From CAZAYP01 sp964489425 [NCBI: uncultured Verrucomicrobiota bacterium] (GTDB lineage Bacteria > Verrucomicrobiota > Kiritimatiellia > RZYC01), in the NCBI GenBank assembly GCA_964489425.1, contig CAZAYP010000040.1, forward strand, positions 1 to 54,065: a stretch of DNA of 54,065 bases, in the 5' to 3' direction. Shown here one piece after another: positions 25,167 through 33,294 of this stretch; the first letter of the stretch is position 1, and each line of letters opens with the position of its first letter. The position numbers and the translations under genes are program-made. A model generated the notes under the pieces. The model did no database searches. It saw only the letters and a list, made by a program, of their open reading frames with translations, and had not been told where the DNA came from.

Positions 25167-26753
25167 ATGGCCTTGGGCAACATTTTCAGGCATGTTTCGG
25201 CCGCGCCGACCAACCCGCGGCCGGCCGCGGCCGCGCCGCGCGCGTTTGACGTGGCCGACCTGTACCAGGGCGTGCTGCCCGCGGAGCCAGATGCCCAGGC
25301 CGCGGACGCCACGCCGCTGGACGAAAAACTGCGCCAGGCCTATTTCTGGATCGTCAACAACGCCATCATCAGCCCGCACTACGACATCGAGTACCACGAC
25401 GGCCCCGCGCCGGAGTTCACCTTCGGCGACAGCAAGACCAGGATGACGCTGCCCTCGGGGCAGAGCTACTCGAGCTTCGTGCTGCTGCCGCTGCTCACCT
25501 TTGCCACGCGCCGCAAGTGCCTGTTCGTGGGCGGCCCCGGCCGCGGCAAAACCGCCAGCGCCATCCTCATGGGCGTGCTGGCCGGGTACTCCGTGCGCGA
25601 GGTCCGCCGCGCCATGCAGCACGGCCAGCCGCAGATGACCGTGTCCGACCTGCTGGGCACGCCCCTGCCCCACGACCTGATGAACGCCAAGAAAGTCGAA
25701 GACATCCAGATCGCCTGGCGCTCGTGGCTGGGCCTGCGCGTGAAGGTCATCGACGAGTACAACCGCATTCCCACCCGCACCCAATCCGCCCTGCTGACCG
25801 TCATGGCCGACAACTACGCCGAGCTCTTCGACCAGGTGTTCGAGTGCCCCGAGGCGGCCTGGTACCTCACGGCCAACGACGAGGCCGGCGGCGGCACCTA
25901 CCAGGTGATCGAAGCCCTGCGCGACCGCATTGACGTCGTGGTGCACGCGCTGTCCTTCAACCTGCGCTTCCTGCAGGACCTACTCACGCGCGTCGAGGAA
26001 AATGCCAAGCCCGAGGAGGCGGTGCCGCGGGAAATTATTTTCAGCGCGGAGCAGGTGGACCGCATGCAGCGCGAGATCCTGGCCGTGGCCCTGCCGCCGG
26101 AGCTGCGGCGGCGGGTGGAGTTTTTCGCGGCCCAGTTCGAGTTCTTCGAGCCGGCCGCGCTGCAGCTGGAGTACCAGACCAAGGACACCGCCCGGCTCGC
26201 CGGCGCCGACCTGCACGGCCTGGCCGCCCAGGAAACCGGGCGCGACCGGCTCAAGGATCCCGGCAGCCAGACGCTCAACGGCCTGTCGGTGCGCTCGCTC
26301 CTGACCCTGCTGGTGTTTGCCAAGGCCCTGGCCTACTTCCGCGGCAACGCCCAGGTGGGGCTGGACGACCTGCGCCAGATCCTGCCGTTCGTGCTCCACG
26401 ACAAGCTGGTCCCGGATACAGACACGCCGTATTTTGAGGCCGCCGGCAACGCCGCGCTGCGCGTCGACCGCGTCAGTTGGATCCGCCGCCTCTTTGACAT
26501 GGCCTGCGCTGAATACGATCGCCTGAACCTGGACCGCGACGATCCCGTGGCGCAGATGGAGGCGCAGTTTGCCCAGGGCCTCGACGGGCTGGCCGAGGCC
26601 GAGGTGCGCCAGCGCCTGGCAGCCATCGAGCGCGTCCTGGGCCAGTGGAGCAAGGGCCGCAAGCTGTACGGCCACCTGTACGACGATTTGATCAAGCTCA
26701 AGTACCTGCACCAGCGCTATACCAACTACCTGCGATGGCTGACGACGCGTTAA
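25167..26753 (+). CDS. MoxR-type AAA+ ATPase of a vWA-linked system
   Basis: 528 aa from the ATG at 25167 (GGGGG upstream; a GTG at 25161 is the alternative). A roughly 110-residue N-terminal extension precedes the AAA core: Walker A GGPGRGKT (122-129), Walker B VKVIDEYN (D196, E197), sensor 1 N237 in YLTANDEAGGG, and arginine residues in EALRDRID. The helical lid extends to about 420, then a long helical tail. MoxR ATPases act as chaperone-like remodelers together with vWA proteins. Here the next genes encode a candidate propeller partner and a vWA protein with overlapping ends, the arrangement described for MoxR-vWA-beta-propeller (bpX) ternary systems. Confidence 0.92.
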   Translation: MALGNIFRHVSAAPTNPRPAAAAPRAFDVADLYQGVLPAEPDAQAADATPLDEKLRQAYFWIVNNAIISPHYDIEYHDGPAPEFTFGDSKTRMTLPSGQSYSSFVLLPLLTFATRRKCLFVGGPGRGKTASAILMGVLAGYSVREVRRAMQHGQPQMTVSDLLGTPLPHDLMNAKKVEDIQIAWRSWLGLRVKVIDEYNRIPTRTQSALLTVMADNYAELFDQVFECPEAAWYLTANDEAGGGTYQVIEALRDRIDVVVHALSFNLRFLQDLLTRVEENAKPEEAVPREIIFSAEQVDRMQREILAVALPPELRRRVEFFAAQFEFFEPAALQLEYQTKDTARLAGADLHGLAAQETGRDRLKDPGSQTLNGLSVRSLLTLLVFAKALAYFRGNAQVGLDDLRQILPFVLHDKLVPDTDTPYFEAAGNAALRVDRVSWIRRLFDMACAEYDRLNLDRDDPVAQMEAQFAQGLDGLAEAEVRQRLAAIERVLGQWSKGRKLYGHLYDDLIKLKYLHQRYTNYLRWLTTR

Positions 26754-27772
26754 TCCCGCCCGGGCCCGTAGCCCAGTGGCTCAAGGAACGCCGGCGGCTC
26801 TGCAACCAGCGGTTCGAGCTGGCCCGCCGCACCTGGCCGGCGTTGGACGGGCCGGCCGTGCTGGCGCAAGTGCGCGACCTGCTCGCGCCCGTGGCCGCGG
26901 CAATCCACGCGGTGCGGCCGGACGCCATGGGCGCGGCGGCGGACGAGCTGTTCGACTGGATTTTAGACTTGTGCCGCGAGGGACTGCTGGGCCCGGGCGC
27001 GCGCGCCCCGTTGCCGGCCGATGGGTTGCGGGATCTGCTGGTCGCCGCGGCCCGGCCCATGGCCGTGGCCCCGCGCCAGGTGGCGCGGGCCATGGCCAGC
27101 GCCCTGGCCAACCTGCGCGCCACGCCCGGCGCCGACGGGGCCGGATGGCTGCGCGACCTGACCGGCCTGGCCGCGCGCGCGCCGGACCCCGCCACCCTGC
27201 TGGCCCTCGGCCAGGTGCTGGCCTGGCGCCATGGCCTGGCCCATTTCCGCGCCGGCGCGTTGGACCTTTGCGCAGGCCTGGGCCTGGAGCTCGGGCCAGC
27301 CGCGCTCGGTTGCGCCGCCGCTGACCCGGCCCGCTGGCCGGAAGCACTGAAGGCCCTGCGCGAAGATCCCTGGCTGGCGCCGGCCGCGGCCCTGGGCCAG
27401 GCGCCGGACCGCCGCGCGTTGCGCGTGGTGCGGGCCGTGGGCGGGTTCCGCGGGCTGGGCGGCCCGTTCCTGCAACTGCCGCGGGTCGGCGGCAGCGCGA
27501 CGGCGCTGCTGGCCTGGGACGATCAGCGCCCATGGCTGATCACGGCCGACCTGTTCGGCGCCACGCTCCACGCGGTGGACGCGCCGGCGCCCGCCGCCCC
27601 GCCCTGCGCGGCGCCGTTCGCGGTCGCGCTGGACGGCACGGTGACGCTGGGCGGCCAGGCCCGCGCGTTCCCCGAGCTGGCCGGTGTGACCGGCGCCGTG
27701 TCCGACGGCCACACCCTGGCCGTGGCCACGCGCTGGTCCTACCACGTGTTCCTGGTGGCCCATGCCGGGTGA
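26735..27772 (+). CDS. Probable beta-propeller (bpX-like) partner of the MoxR/vWA system
   Basis: 345 aa. The ATG at 26735 overlaps the MoxR gene by 19 nt. The N-terminal about 230 residues are Ala/Leu-rich helices. The C-terminal 110 residues are beta-rich and read like one to two propeller blades: FRGLGGPFLQLPRV, ALLAWDDQRPWLITADLFG, VALDGTVTLGGQ and LAVATRWSYHVFLVAHAG. Placement between MoxR and vWA genes is what suggests the bpX-type assignment; sequence alone is weak. There is no signal peptide and no membrane segment. It would be a cytoplasmic adaptor or substrate-recognition subunit. Confidence 0.55.
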   Translation: MADDALIPPGPVAQWLKERRRLCNQRFELARRTWPALDGPAVLAQVRDLLAPVAAAIHAVRPDAMGAAADELFDWILDLCREGLLGPGARAPLPADGLRDLLVAAARPMAVAPRQVARAMASALANLRATPGADGAGWLRDLTGLAARAPDPATLLALGQVLAWRHGLAHFRAGALDLCAGLGLELGPAALGCAAADPARWPEALKALREDPWLAPAAALGQAPDRRALRVVRAVGGFRGLGGPFLQLPRVGGSATALLAWDDQRPWLITADLFGATLHAVDAPAPAAPPCAAPFAVALDGTVTLGGQARAFPELAGVTGAVSDGHTLAVATRWSYHVFLVAHAG

Positions 27773-29549
27773 GCTGGACGCCATGGCCGCGGCCTGGCGC
27801 GCCGCCTGGCCGGACGCCCTCGCGGCCTGGAGCCGGTTCACCCGCCTGCGCGACCCCATCCTGTGCCCGACCGCCCGCGCCGCGCACGCCGAAGGCCTGG
27901 ACGGAGCGTTCGCCATGATCCGCCTGGCGGACCAGGCGGTGGTCATCGACCTGGAAGGCGTGCGCGCCGCCGGCCTGGCCGCGTACGCGCCGGAAATCCT
28001 GGCGCACGAGGTCGGGCACCACGTGTACGCCCCGGCGGATCTCGCGGACCACGCCCGCATGCTGGCCCGCATGCGCCGCGCGCTGCCAACCAAGGAAGGC
28101 CTCGCCGGCCTGGTGGCCAACCTCTACACCGACCTGCTGATCAACGACCGCCTGCAGCGCGATGCCCGCCTGCGCCTGGCCGACATCTACCAGCGCATCG
28201 GCCGCGGCGCGACGCACGCCATGTGGACCCTCTACATGCGCCTGTACGAAATCCTGTGGAGCCTCCCCCGGGGCACCCTGGCCAGCGCCCCGGTCCCGGA
28301 CGCCATGGAAGGCGACGCGTTGCTGGCCGTGCGCGTGGCCCGGTCGTTCGCCCGCGACTGGCTGGACGGGGCCGGCCGCTTCGCCGCGCTGTGCCTGCCC
28401 TACCTGATGCAGGACGACGCCCGCGCTTTTGAGCAAACCGTGAAGGGGTTGCGCGATACCGAGAACGCCGGCGCCGGCGGCGAGGTGCCCGGCGGCATCA
28501 CCGAGCGCGATCCCGCGGAAGCAACGGGCGCGGTGCACCCGGCCGAAGAAGACCCCGACGCCGACCACGCCGCGGAAGCGGAGCGCGACCGCGATCAGCG
28601 CCAGCGCATGCCGGCCCCGCCCGCCGGCCGCCACACCCCGGGCGGCCAGGCGCGCGAGCCATTTGAATACGGCGAAATCCTGCGCAGCGCCGGCCTGCGG
28701 ATCTCCGACCACGAACTGGCCATCCGCTACTACCGCGAACGCGCCCTGCCCCACCTGGTCCCGTTCCCGGTGCGCCAGGATCCCGCGGGACAAGAGCCGT
28801 TGCCCGAGGGCGTGGACACCTGGGACGTGGCCTCGCCCATCGAGGACATCGACTGGGCGCAGACCGCGGCGCGTTCGCCGCGCGTCGTGCCGGGCGTGAC
28901 CACCGTGGAGCGTACCTGGGGCGTGATGGAAGGCGCGCAGCCGGCGGCCACGCCCATCGACCTGGACCTGTACGTGGACTCCTCCGGCTCCATGCCCAAC
29001 CCGCAGGTGCTGACGTCGCACCTGGCCCTGGCCGGCGCGATCATCGCGCTCTCCGCGTTCCGCGCCGGGGCCCGCGTGCAGGCGACCTTGTGGAGCGGCA
29101 AGCGGGACTTCATCACCACCGGCGGCTTCATCCAAAACGCCCACGAAGTTCTGAAGGTGGTCACCGGCTACATCGGCGGCGCCACGGCGTTCCCGATCCA
29201 CATCCTGCGCGACACCTTTCAAGCGCGCAAGCCAACGGACCGCGCGGTGCATGTGCTGGTGATTTCCGACGATGGCGTGACCACCATGTTTGACAAGGAC
29301 GAGCAGGGGAACAGCGGCTGGGACATCGCCCGCCTGGCCCTCGAAAAAGCCCGGGCCGGCGGCTCCCTGGTGCTGAACCTTGGCCAACCGCCGGAGCGGT
29401 CCACCGACCTCGTGCGCGCCCGCCAGCAGGGGTGGGCCGTGTTCCGGGTTCAGGATTGGCCCGACCTGGTAGCCTTTGCCCGCGAGTTCAGCCGGCGCAA
29501 CTACGACCCGACCAGCAACGTTTCCAATGATTGGAAAACCAGGCGCTGA
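27762..29549 (+). CDS. vWA protein with an N-terminal zincin-like metallopeptidase domain
   Basis: 595 aa, overlapping the preceding gene by 11 nt. The N-terminal half carries HEVGHH (82-87), followed about 35 residues later by NLYTDLLINDRL, the arrangement seen in putative metallopeptidase domains of DUF2201-type vWA proteins. An acidic, disordered linker (about 235-300) joins it to a vWA domain with an intact MIDAS, DSSGS (D406, S408, S410), a downstream Thr in IGGATAF and the DDG of VISDDGVTT. MoxR ATPases commonly control such proteins. The 3' end runs into the first copy of the 19-bp palindrome, which encodes the SNDWKTRR tail. Confidence 0.9.
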   Translation: MPGELDAMAAAWRAAWPDALAAWSRFTRLRDPILCPTARAAHAEGLDGAFAMIRLADQAVVIDLEGVRAAGLAAYAPEILAHEVGHHVYAPADLADHARMLARMRRALPTKEGLAGLVANLYTDLLINDRLQRDARLRLADIYQRIGRGATHAMWTLYMRLYEILWSLPRGTLASAPVPDAMEGDALLAVRVARSFARDWLDGAGRFAALCLPYLMQDDARAFEQTVKGLRDTENAGAGGEVPGGITERDPAEATGAVHPAEEDPDADHAAEAERDRDQRQRMPAPPAGRHTPGGQAREPFEYGEILRSAGLRISDHELAIRYYRERALPHLVPFPVRQDPAGQEPLPEGVDTWDVASPIEDIDWAQTAARSPRVVPGVTTVERTWGVMEGAQPAATPIDLDLYVDSSGSMPNPQVLTSHLALAGAIIALSAFRAGARVQATLWSGKRDFITTGGFIQNAHEVLKVVTGYIGGATAFPIHILRDTFQARKPTDRAVHVLVISDDGVTTMFDKDEQGNSGWDIARLALEKARAGGSLVLNLGQPPERSTDLVRARQQGWAVFRVQDWPDLVAFAREFSRRNYDPTSNVSNDWKTRR

Positions 29550-29569
29550 TTTTTCCAATGATTGGAAAA
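29521..29569 (+). repeat. Two copies of the TTTTCCAATGATTGGAAAA palindrome
   Basis: Copy 1 is 29521-29537 (8-bp arms around a single G) and lies inside the last codons of the vWA gene. Copy 2 is 29551-29569 (9-bp arms). They are 13 nt apart and sit just upstream of the vapBC promoter. Related copies in the opposite orientation occur at 51684-51804. Confidence 0.9.
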
Positions 29570-29596
29570 TCGCCGGAGCCGCCTGCGGGCCAAGGC

Positions 29597-29625
29597 TTGA
29601 CAGCGCCGGCCCACTGCAATATGGG
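29597..29625 (+). promoter_or_regulatory. Putative vapBC promoter, leaderless geometry
   Basis: Perfect TTGACA (29597-29602), 17-nt spacer, TATGGG (29620-29625). Exactly 7 nt separate the hexamer from the vapB ATG. The two palindromes lie 28-76 nt upstream of the -35 box, where an autorepressor or other protein could bind. Confidence 0.55.
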
Positions 29626-29632
29626 TAGCTGT

Positions 29633-29881
29633 ATGAAGACCACCATAGATATTGCCAATGACCTGCTGGTCCGCTCCAAGGAAGTGGCCCGGCGGGAGCA
29701 TCTGACCTTGCGCATGTTGGTGGAGCAGGGATTGCAGCACGTGCTGGCAGAGCACCAGCAAGGCGCCAAGCCATTCAAGCTGCGGGGCGTCAAGCCGGTG
29801 GGTGGGGGGTTCTGCCCTGAGTTCAAGGACGTTGGCTGGGACGCCATGCGCGACGAGATTTACCGGGGCCGCGGTTCATGA
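29633..29881 (+). CDS. vapB: VapB-type antitoxin
   Basis: 82 aa. MKTTIDIANDLLVRSKEVA is a ribbon-helix-helix start, as in VapB antitoxins that bind their own promoter. RREHLTLRMLVEQGLQHVL completes the helix pair. The C-terminal tail (KPVGGGFCPEFKDVGWDAMR, then DEIYRG) would block the PIN toxin. The ATG at 29633 is preferred; a longer frame from 29531 would only translate palindrome sequence. The end overlaps vapC as ATGA. The module lies inside the MoxR operon, between the vWA gene and the gene at 30330. Confidence 0.88.
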   Translation: MKTTIDIANDLLVRSKEVARREHLTLRMLVEQGLQHVLAEHQQGAKPFKLRGVKPVGGGFCPEFKDVGWDAMRDEIYRGRGS

Positions 29882-30312
29882 TTGCCTTGGATACCAACGT
29901 GCTGGTGGCCTTTCATCGCGCGGAATATGCGCACCACGAGGCGGCCGTGGCCGTCCTGCGGGACCTGGCGGAAAGCCCGGCGCCCTGGGCCATCCCCTGG
30001 CCGTGCGTGCACGAGTTCCTCGCGGTGGTGACCAACCCGCGCATTTTCAAGCGCCCCTCCCCCCCGGCGACCGCCCTGGCCGTGATGCAAGCCTTCATGG
30101 AATCGCCCTCGCTGCGCCTGCTCGCGGAAACGCCGGACTACTGGCCCCTGCTCACCGCCCTGGTGGAGAAAGGTGATATCGTCGGGGCCAGGATACACGA
30201 TGCCCGCATCGCCGCCCTGTGTTTACACGCCGCAGTGAAGGAACTATGGACCCTGGATCGTGACTTCAGCCGGTTTCCCGCGCTACGCTGTCGCAACCCC
30301 CTCATCCGTTGA
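29878..30312 (+). CDS. vapC: VapC-type PIN-domain ribonuclease toxin
   Basis: 144 aa PIN domain. The acidic, metal-binding residues are in place: D5 (ALDTNVLV), E46 (VHEFLAV), D108 (RIHDARIAAL) and D127/D129 (LDRDFSRF). VapC toxins cleave RNA, often initiator tRNA or 23S rRNA, when the labile antitoxin is lost. Translationally coupled to vapB. The family is often mobile by transfer; codon use here is as GC-rich as its neighbours, so the insertion is not obviously recent. Confidence 0.93.
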   Translation: MIALDTNVLVAFHRAEYAHHEAAVAVLRDLAESPAPWAIPWPCVHEFLAVVTNPRIFKRPSPPATALAVMQAFMESPSLRLLAETPDYWPLLTALVEKGDIVGARIHDARIAALCLHAAVKELWTLDRDFSRFPALRCRNPLIR

Positions 30313-30329
30313 GCCCGCATCGTCATGCC

Positions 30330-30920
30330 ATGAAAACCGAAGGCCCACCCTTGGAAACCCTGCTCCGCCGGCTGGAAGACTGCCCGCCGGACTTCCTGGC
30401 TGAACCCCGCATCGGCCAGGGCGGCGACGTCTGCGTCGAAGCCCTGGTGGCGGACCTGCTCCGCGACTGGGGCGCGCCGCCGGACGGCGCGCGCATCGCC
30501 GCAGCGCTGCAATCCGGCGCCCCGCGCGCGCGGCGCAACGAGCTCAAGCTGGTGCTGCTCGGGTGCTGGCTGCTGCGTGACCCTTGCTTCCAGCGGCCTG
30601 GCAGCCAGGCCGCCGCCGCGGCGGCCGAGTGGTTGCTGCGCGGCGTGCGCGACCTGGCCCGCTACGCGCCCGCACCGCAGTTCGTGGCCGATCCGGACCG
30701 GCGCGAGGAACTGGCCCGGCTCACCCTCGCCGCCCTGGGGCTGCGGCCGGCGGGCGAGACTCCGGAACAAGCCGAGGACCGCGCCCGCACCCTGAACAGC
30801 GCCGAGCGCCAGCGGGTCATCGCCGCCGCGCAAGCGGCGGAAAAACGCAGCCGCGAATTGCGCGAGGAACTGGCCCGCAAGGCGGCCAACGAGGCCGCGG
30901 ACAAGTGGAACCGTGAGTGA
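30330..30920 (+). CDS. Unknown helical protein of the MoxR operon
   Basis: About 196 aa from the ATG at 30330 (a TTG at 30309 overlapping the vapC stop is possible; neither has a clear Shine-Dalgarno). Almost entirely helical and rich in Ala, Arg and Leu. A compact N-terminal region (LETLLRRLEDCPPDFLAEPR) is followed by a predicted helical bundle and a charged coiled-coil tail (ERQRVIAAAQAAEKRSREL, then REELARKAANEAAD). It overlaps the next gene by 8 nt. No family recognised. Conserved position after MoxR, bpX-like and vWA genes, ignoring the vapBC insertion, suggests a structural subunit or adaptor. Confidence 0.75.
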   Translation: MKTEGPPLETLLRRLEDCPPDFLAEPRIGQGGDVCVEALVADLLRDWGAPPDGARIAAALQSGAPRARRNELKLVLLGCWLLRDPCFQRPGSQAAAAAAEWLLRGVRDLARYAPAPQFVADPDRREELARLTLAALGLRPAGETPEQAEDRARTLNSAERQRVIAAAQAAEKRSRELREELARKAANEAADKWNRE

Positions 30921-32274
30921 TCCCGAACCAGAGGTTGTAACGGATGAGCAACGCCTGCCGCTGCTGACGCCACAGGGCCGGGCGCTGCTGGAGCAGTTGC
31001 GCGAGCATCCGGCCGCGCCCCGGTTCAGCGCCCGCAGCGGCAACCGGCTCACCGCGCCAAGCCTTGAAAAAGTGCGCGCGTTCGCGGCGGATTGCGCGGG
31101 GCCGGGCCCGGCCTGGCCGCCCGGCGGCCAGCCGGAATGGGTGCGGCCGTTCGCCCGCCAGTGCGTCTCCGACGTCCCGTTTTACCGCCGTTACGGCGAG
31201 CTGCCCGCGGCCTGGGATGACGTGCCGACCTGCGGGCGCGCCGACCTGGCCCGCGATCCCTGCGCATGGGTGCCGGACTCCGTGCCGGCCGCCGGGCTGA
31301 TCAAGTACACCACCAGCGGCACCACCGGCCACCCGCTGCTGGTGCCGTCGCACCCCGTGGTCGCGGGCTGCTACGTGCCGTTGCTGCAGCGCGCGCTGGG
31401 CTGGCACGACGTGCGGCTGGCCAGCCGCCGCGGCCAGGTGGCCTGCGTGCTGATCGGCCTGCAGCCCAGTTGCTTCACCTATGTCTCGGTCACGCCCCTG
31501 CTGGACGACGCCGGGTTCGTCAAGATCAACCTGCATCCCAACGACTGGCGCGACCCGGCCGACCGCGCCCGCTACCTCGACGCCTGCGCCCCGGAGATCA
31601 TTACCGGCGACCCGGTCTCCTTCGCCTGCCTGGCGGACCTGCCCATGGCGCATCAGCCCCGGGCGCTGATCTCCACCTCGATGACGCTGTTGCCGGGCCT
31701 CAGGAACAAGCTCGCCGCGCGGTTCAAGTGCCCGGTGGTGGACGTCTACGCCTTGAACGAGGCCGGCCCGGTGGCCGCCGCGCTCCCCGGCGGGGGGTAT
31801 GGGCTGTTGCAACCGCGGCTCTTCGTGGAGATCCTGGATGACGCCGGGCGGCCCTGTCCGCCGGGCACAAGCGGCGAGATGGTCCTGACCGGCGGCATCA
31901 ATTTTTGCCTGCCCCTGCTGCGCTACCGCACCGGGGACCAGGCGGCCCTGGCGTGGCGCGATGGCCGACCGGTGCTTTTGGACCTCGAAGGCCGGCCGCC
32001 CACGGTGTTTATCGGGCAGGACGGCCGGCGCATCAACAACATTGAGATCACCCATGCCCTGGCGCCGTTCGCGCTCGCCCAGTACCAACTGCACCAGGCC
32101 GCGGGCGGCGCGTTCCACCTGCGGGTTCTTGCGCCCTGCTTCACGGCCGAGGCCGTCCGCGCCGCCGTGCTCGGGGTCCTGGGGCGCGACCAGCGCCTGA
32201 CCGTTGAACTGGCGGACGACCTGGGCGTCAAGGTGATCCAGTACACCACGGACTTGCCGGATGCCGCGCCCTGA
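30913..32274 (+). CDS. PaaK/CapK-like adenylate-forming enzyme
   Basis: 453 aa from a GTG at 30913. The ATP-binding P-loop-like motif is YTTSGTTGHP (132-141). The core has STSMTLLPG, DVYALNEAGPVAAALPG, GEMVLTGGINF and LLRYRTGDQAAL, and the C-terminal lid ends GVKVIQYTTDLP. This is the phenylacetate-CoA-ligase branch of the ANL superfamily: activation of a carboxylic acid as acyl-AMP, then transfer to CoA, an amine or a carrier. The substrate is unknown. It overlaps its neighbours by 8 and 14 nt, so it belongs to the MoxR operon together with the radical-SAM gene. Confidence 0.88.
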   Translation: MSDPEPEVVTDEQRLPLLTPQGRALLEQLREHPAAPRFSARSGNRLTAPSLEKVRAFAADCAGPGPAWPPGGQPEWVRPFARQCVSDVPFYRRYGELPAAWDDVPTCGRADLARDPCAWVPDSVPAAGLIKYTTSGTTGHPLLVPSHPVVAGCYVPLLQRALGWHDVRLASRRGQVACVLIGLQPSCFTYVSVTPLLDDAGFVKINLHPNDWRDPADRARYLDACAPEIITGDPVSFACLADLPMAHQPRALISTSMTLLPGLRNKLAARFKCPVVDVYALNEAGPVAAALPGGGYGLLQPRLFVEILDDAGRPCPPGTSGEMVLTGGINFCLPLLRYRTGDQAALAWRDGRPVLLDLEGRPPTVFIGQDGRRINNIEITHALAPFALAQYQLHQAAGGAFHLRVLAPCFTAEAVRAAVLGVLGRDQRLTVELADDLGVKVIQYTTDLPDAAP

Positions 32275-33247
32275 CCTCGTCCTCGTCTGGCGCGTGACGA
32301 CGCGCTGCCAACTCGACTGCCGGTTCTGCGGGTTTGCCTGCTCGCAGCCCGGCCCGCGCCAGGACGCGAATCCCGGCCTGGTGCAGGGGCTGGGCGCGCT
32401 GCTCGCCGGCCACGCTGCGCGAAGCGGTGCCCGGGTTCTGGTGAGCTTGCTCGGCGGCGAGCCGCTGCTGTGGCCGGCCTGGTACGCCACGGCGCGCCAC
32501 CTGCGGCAGCCAGGCGGCCTGGCGGTGAGCCTCACGACCAACGGGCTGCCGCTGGCTCATGCGGAAGTGCGGGACCAGGTCTGCAACGCGCTGGATGAAC
32601 TGGTCATCAGCCTGGACGGGCCCGCCGCCATCCACGACCACCTGCGCCGCCGGCCCGGCCTGTTTTGCGCCCTGGAATCCGCAACCCGCGACCTGGCCCA
32701 GCGCCACCGTGCCGGCGGCGGGCCGCGCCTGGCCGTCAATACGGTGCTGATGCGCGACAACGTCCGCCACTTCCCCGACCTCTGCGCCACGCTCGCCGGT
32801 TGGGGCGTGCAGAAGATCACGTTCAACCGGCTGGGCGGCCTGGCGCGGCCGGACTTCCACCGGGACCATGCCCTACGGCCCGAAGACCTGGCCGGCCTCA
32901 TGGCCGGGCTGCCGGACCTGCGCCGGGATCTGCGCCGGGCCGGCACGGAACTGTGCGGGTCCGACGAATACCTGCTGAGGATCGCGGCCGCGGCGCAAGG
33001 CGCCGGCCCGGGCGCGAACGCATGCCAGCCCGGCCGCGCCAGCTTGTTCCTGGACGAAACCGGCGGCCTGGCCCCCTGCCCCTATGTTCCGGCCGCCGCC
33101 CGGATCCCGCTGGCCGCGCTGGTCACGGAGGTGGACCTCGCCACCCTGCCGGACCGGTTTACCGAGCGGTTGGCGGCGGCGCGGCCCGCAGCATGCCGCG
33201 ACTGCCCGGCCAACCATGCGGCCGGGAAATACCAGTCTGCGGCATGA
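32261..33247 (+). CDS. Radical-SAM protein with a SPASM-like Cys-rich C-terminus
   Basis: 328 aa. The 4Fe-4S/SAM motif is C16xxxC20xxC23 in TTRCQLDCRFCGFACS. It is followed by SLLGGEPLLWP (the GGE motif), TTNGLPL and VISLDGPAAIHD. The C-terminus has further cysteines (NACQPG, LAPCPYV, PAACRDCPANHA) as in SPASM/twitch proteins that hold auxiliary clusters and modify peptides. No precursor peptide was found within 300 bp. It overlaps the adenylating enzyme by 14 nt and ends the operon. It could modify a peptide, or a protein handled by the MoxR machinery. Confidence 0.92.
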   Translation: MPRPDLVLVWRVTTRCQLDCRFCGFACSQPGPRQDANPGLVQGLGALLAGHAARSGARVLVSLLGGEPLLWPAWYATARHLRQPGGLAVSLTTNGLPLAHAEVRDQVCNALDELVISLDGPAAIHDHLRRRPGLFCALESATRDLAQRHRAGGGPRLAVNTVLMRDNVRHFPDLCATLAGWGVQKITFNRLGGLARPDFHRDHALRPEDLAGLMAGLPDLRRDLRRAGTELCGSDEYLLRIAAAAQGAGPGANACQPGRASLFLDETGGLAPCPYVPAAARIPLAALVTEVDLATLPDRFTERLAAARPAACRDCPANHAAGKYQSAA

Positions 33248-33266
33248 TTCCAGACACGGCGGCATA

Positions 33267-33294
33267 GCGCCGTGGCTACAACCAGTCACGGCGC
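33267..33294. terminator. Hairpin between the radical-SAM gene and the convergent methyltransferase
   Basis: GCGCCGTG (33267-33274) and CACGGCGC (33287-33294), perfect 8-bp arms with a 12-nt loop. It overlaps the methyltransferase stop codon. No T-run, so it is a possible bidirectional terminator only. Confidence 0.4.

Noticed and set aside
29597-30312. vapBC as a sign of a prophage or integrative element
   Set aside because: No integrase, phage gene, att-like direct repeats or tRNA end nearby, and base composition matches the neighbours.
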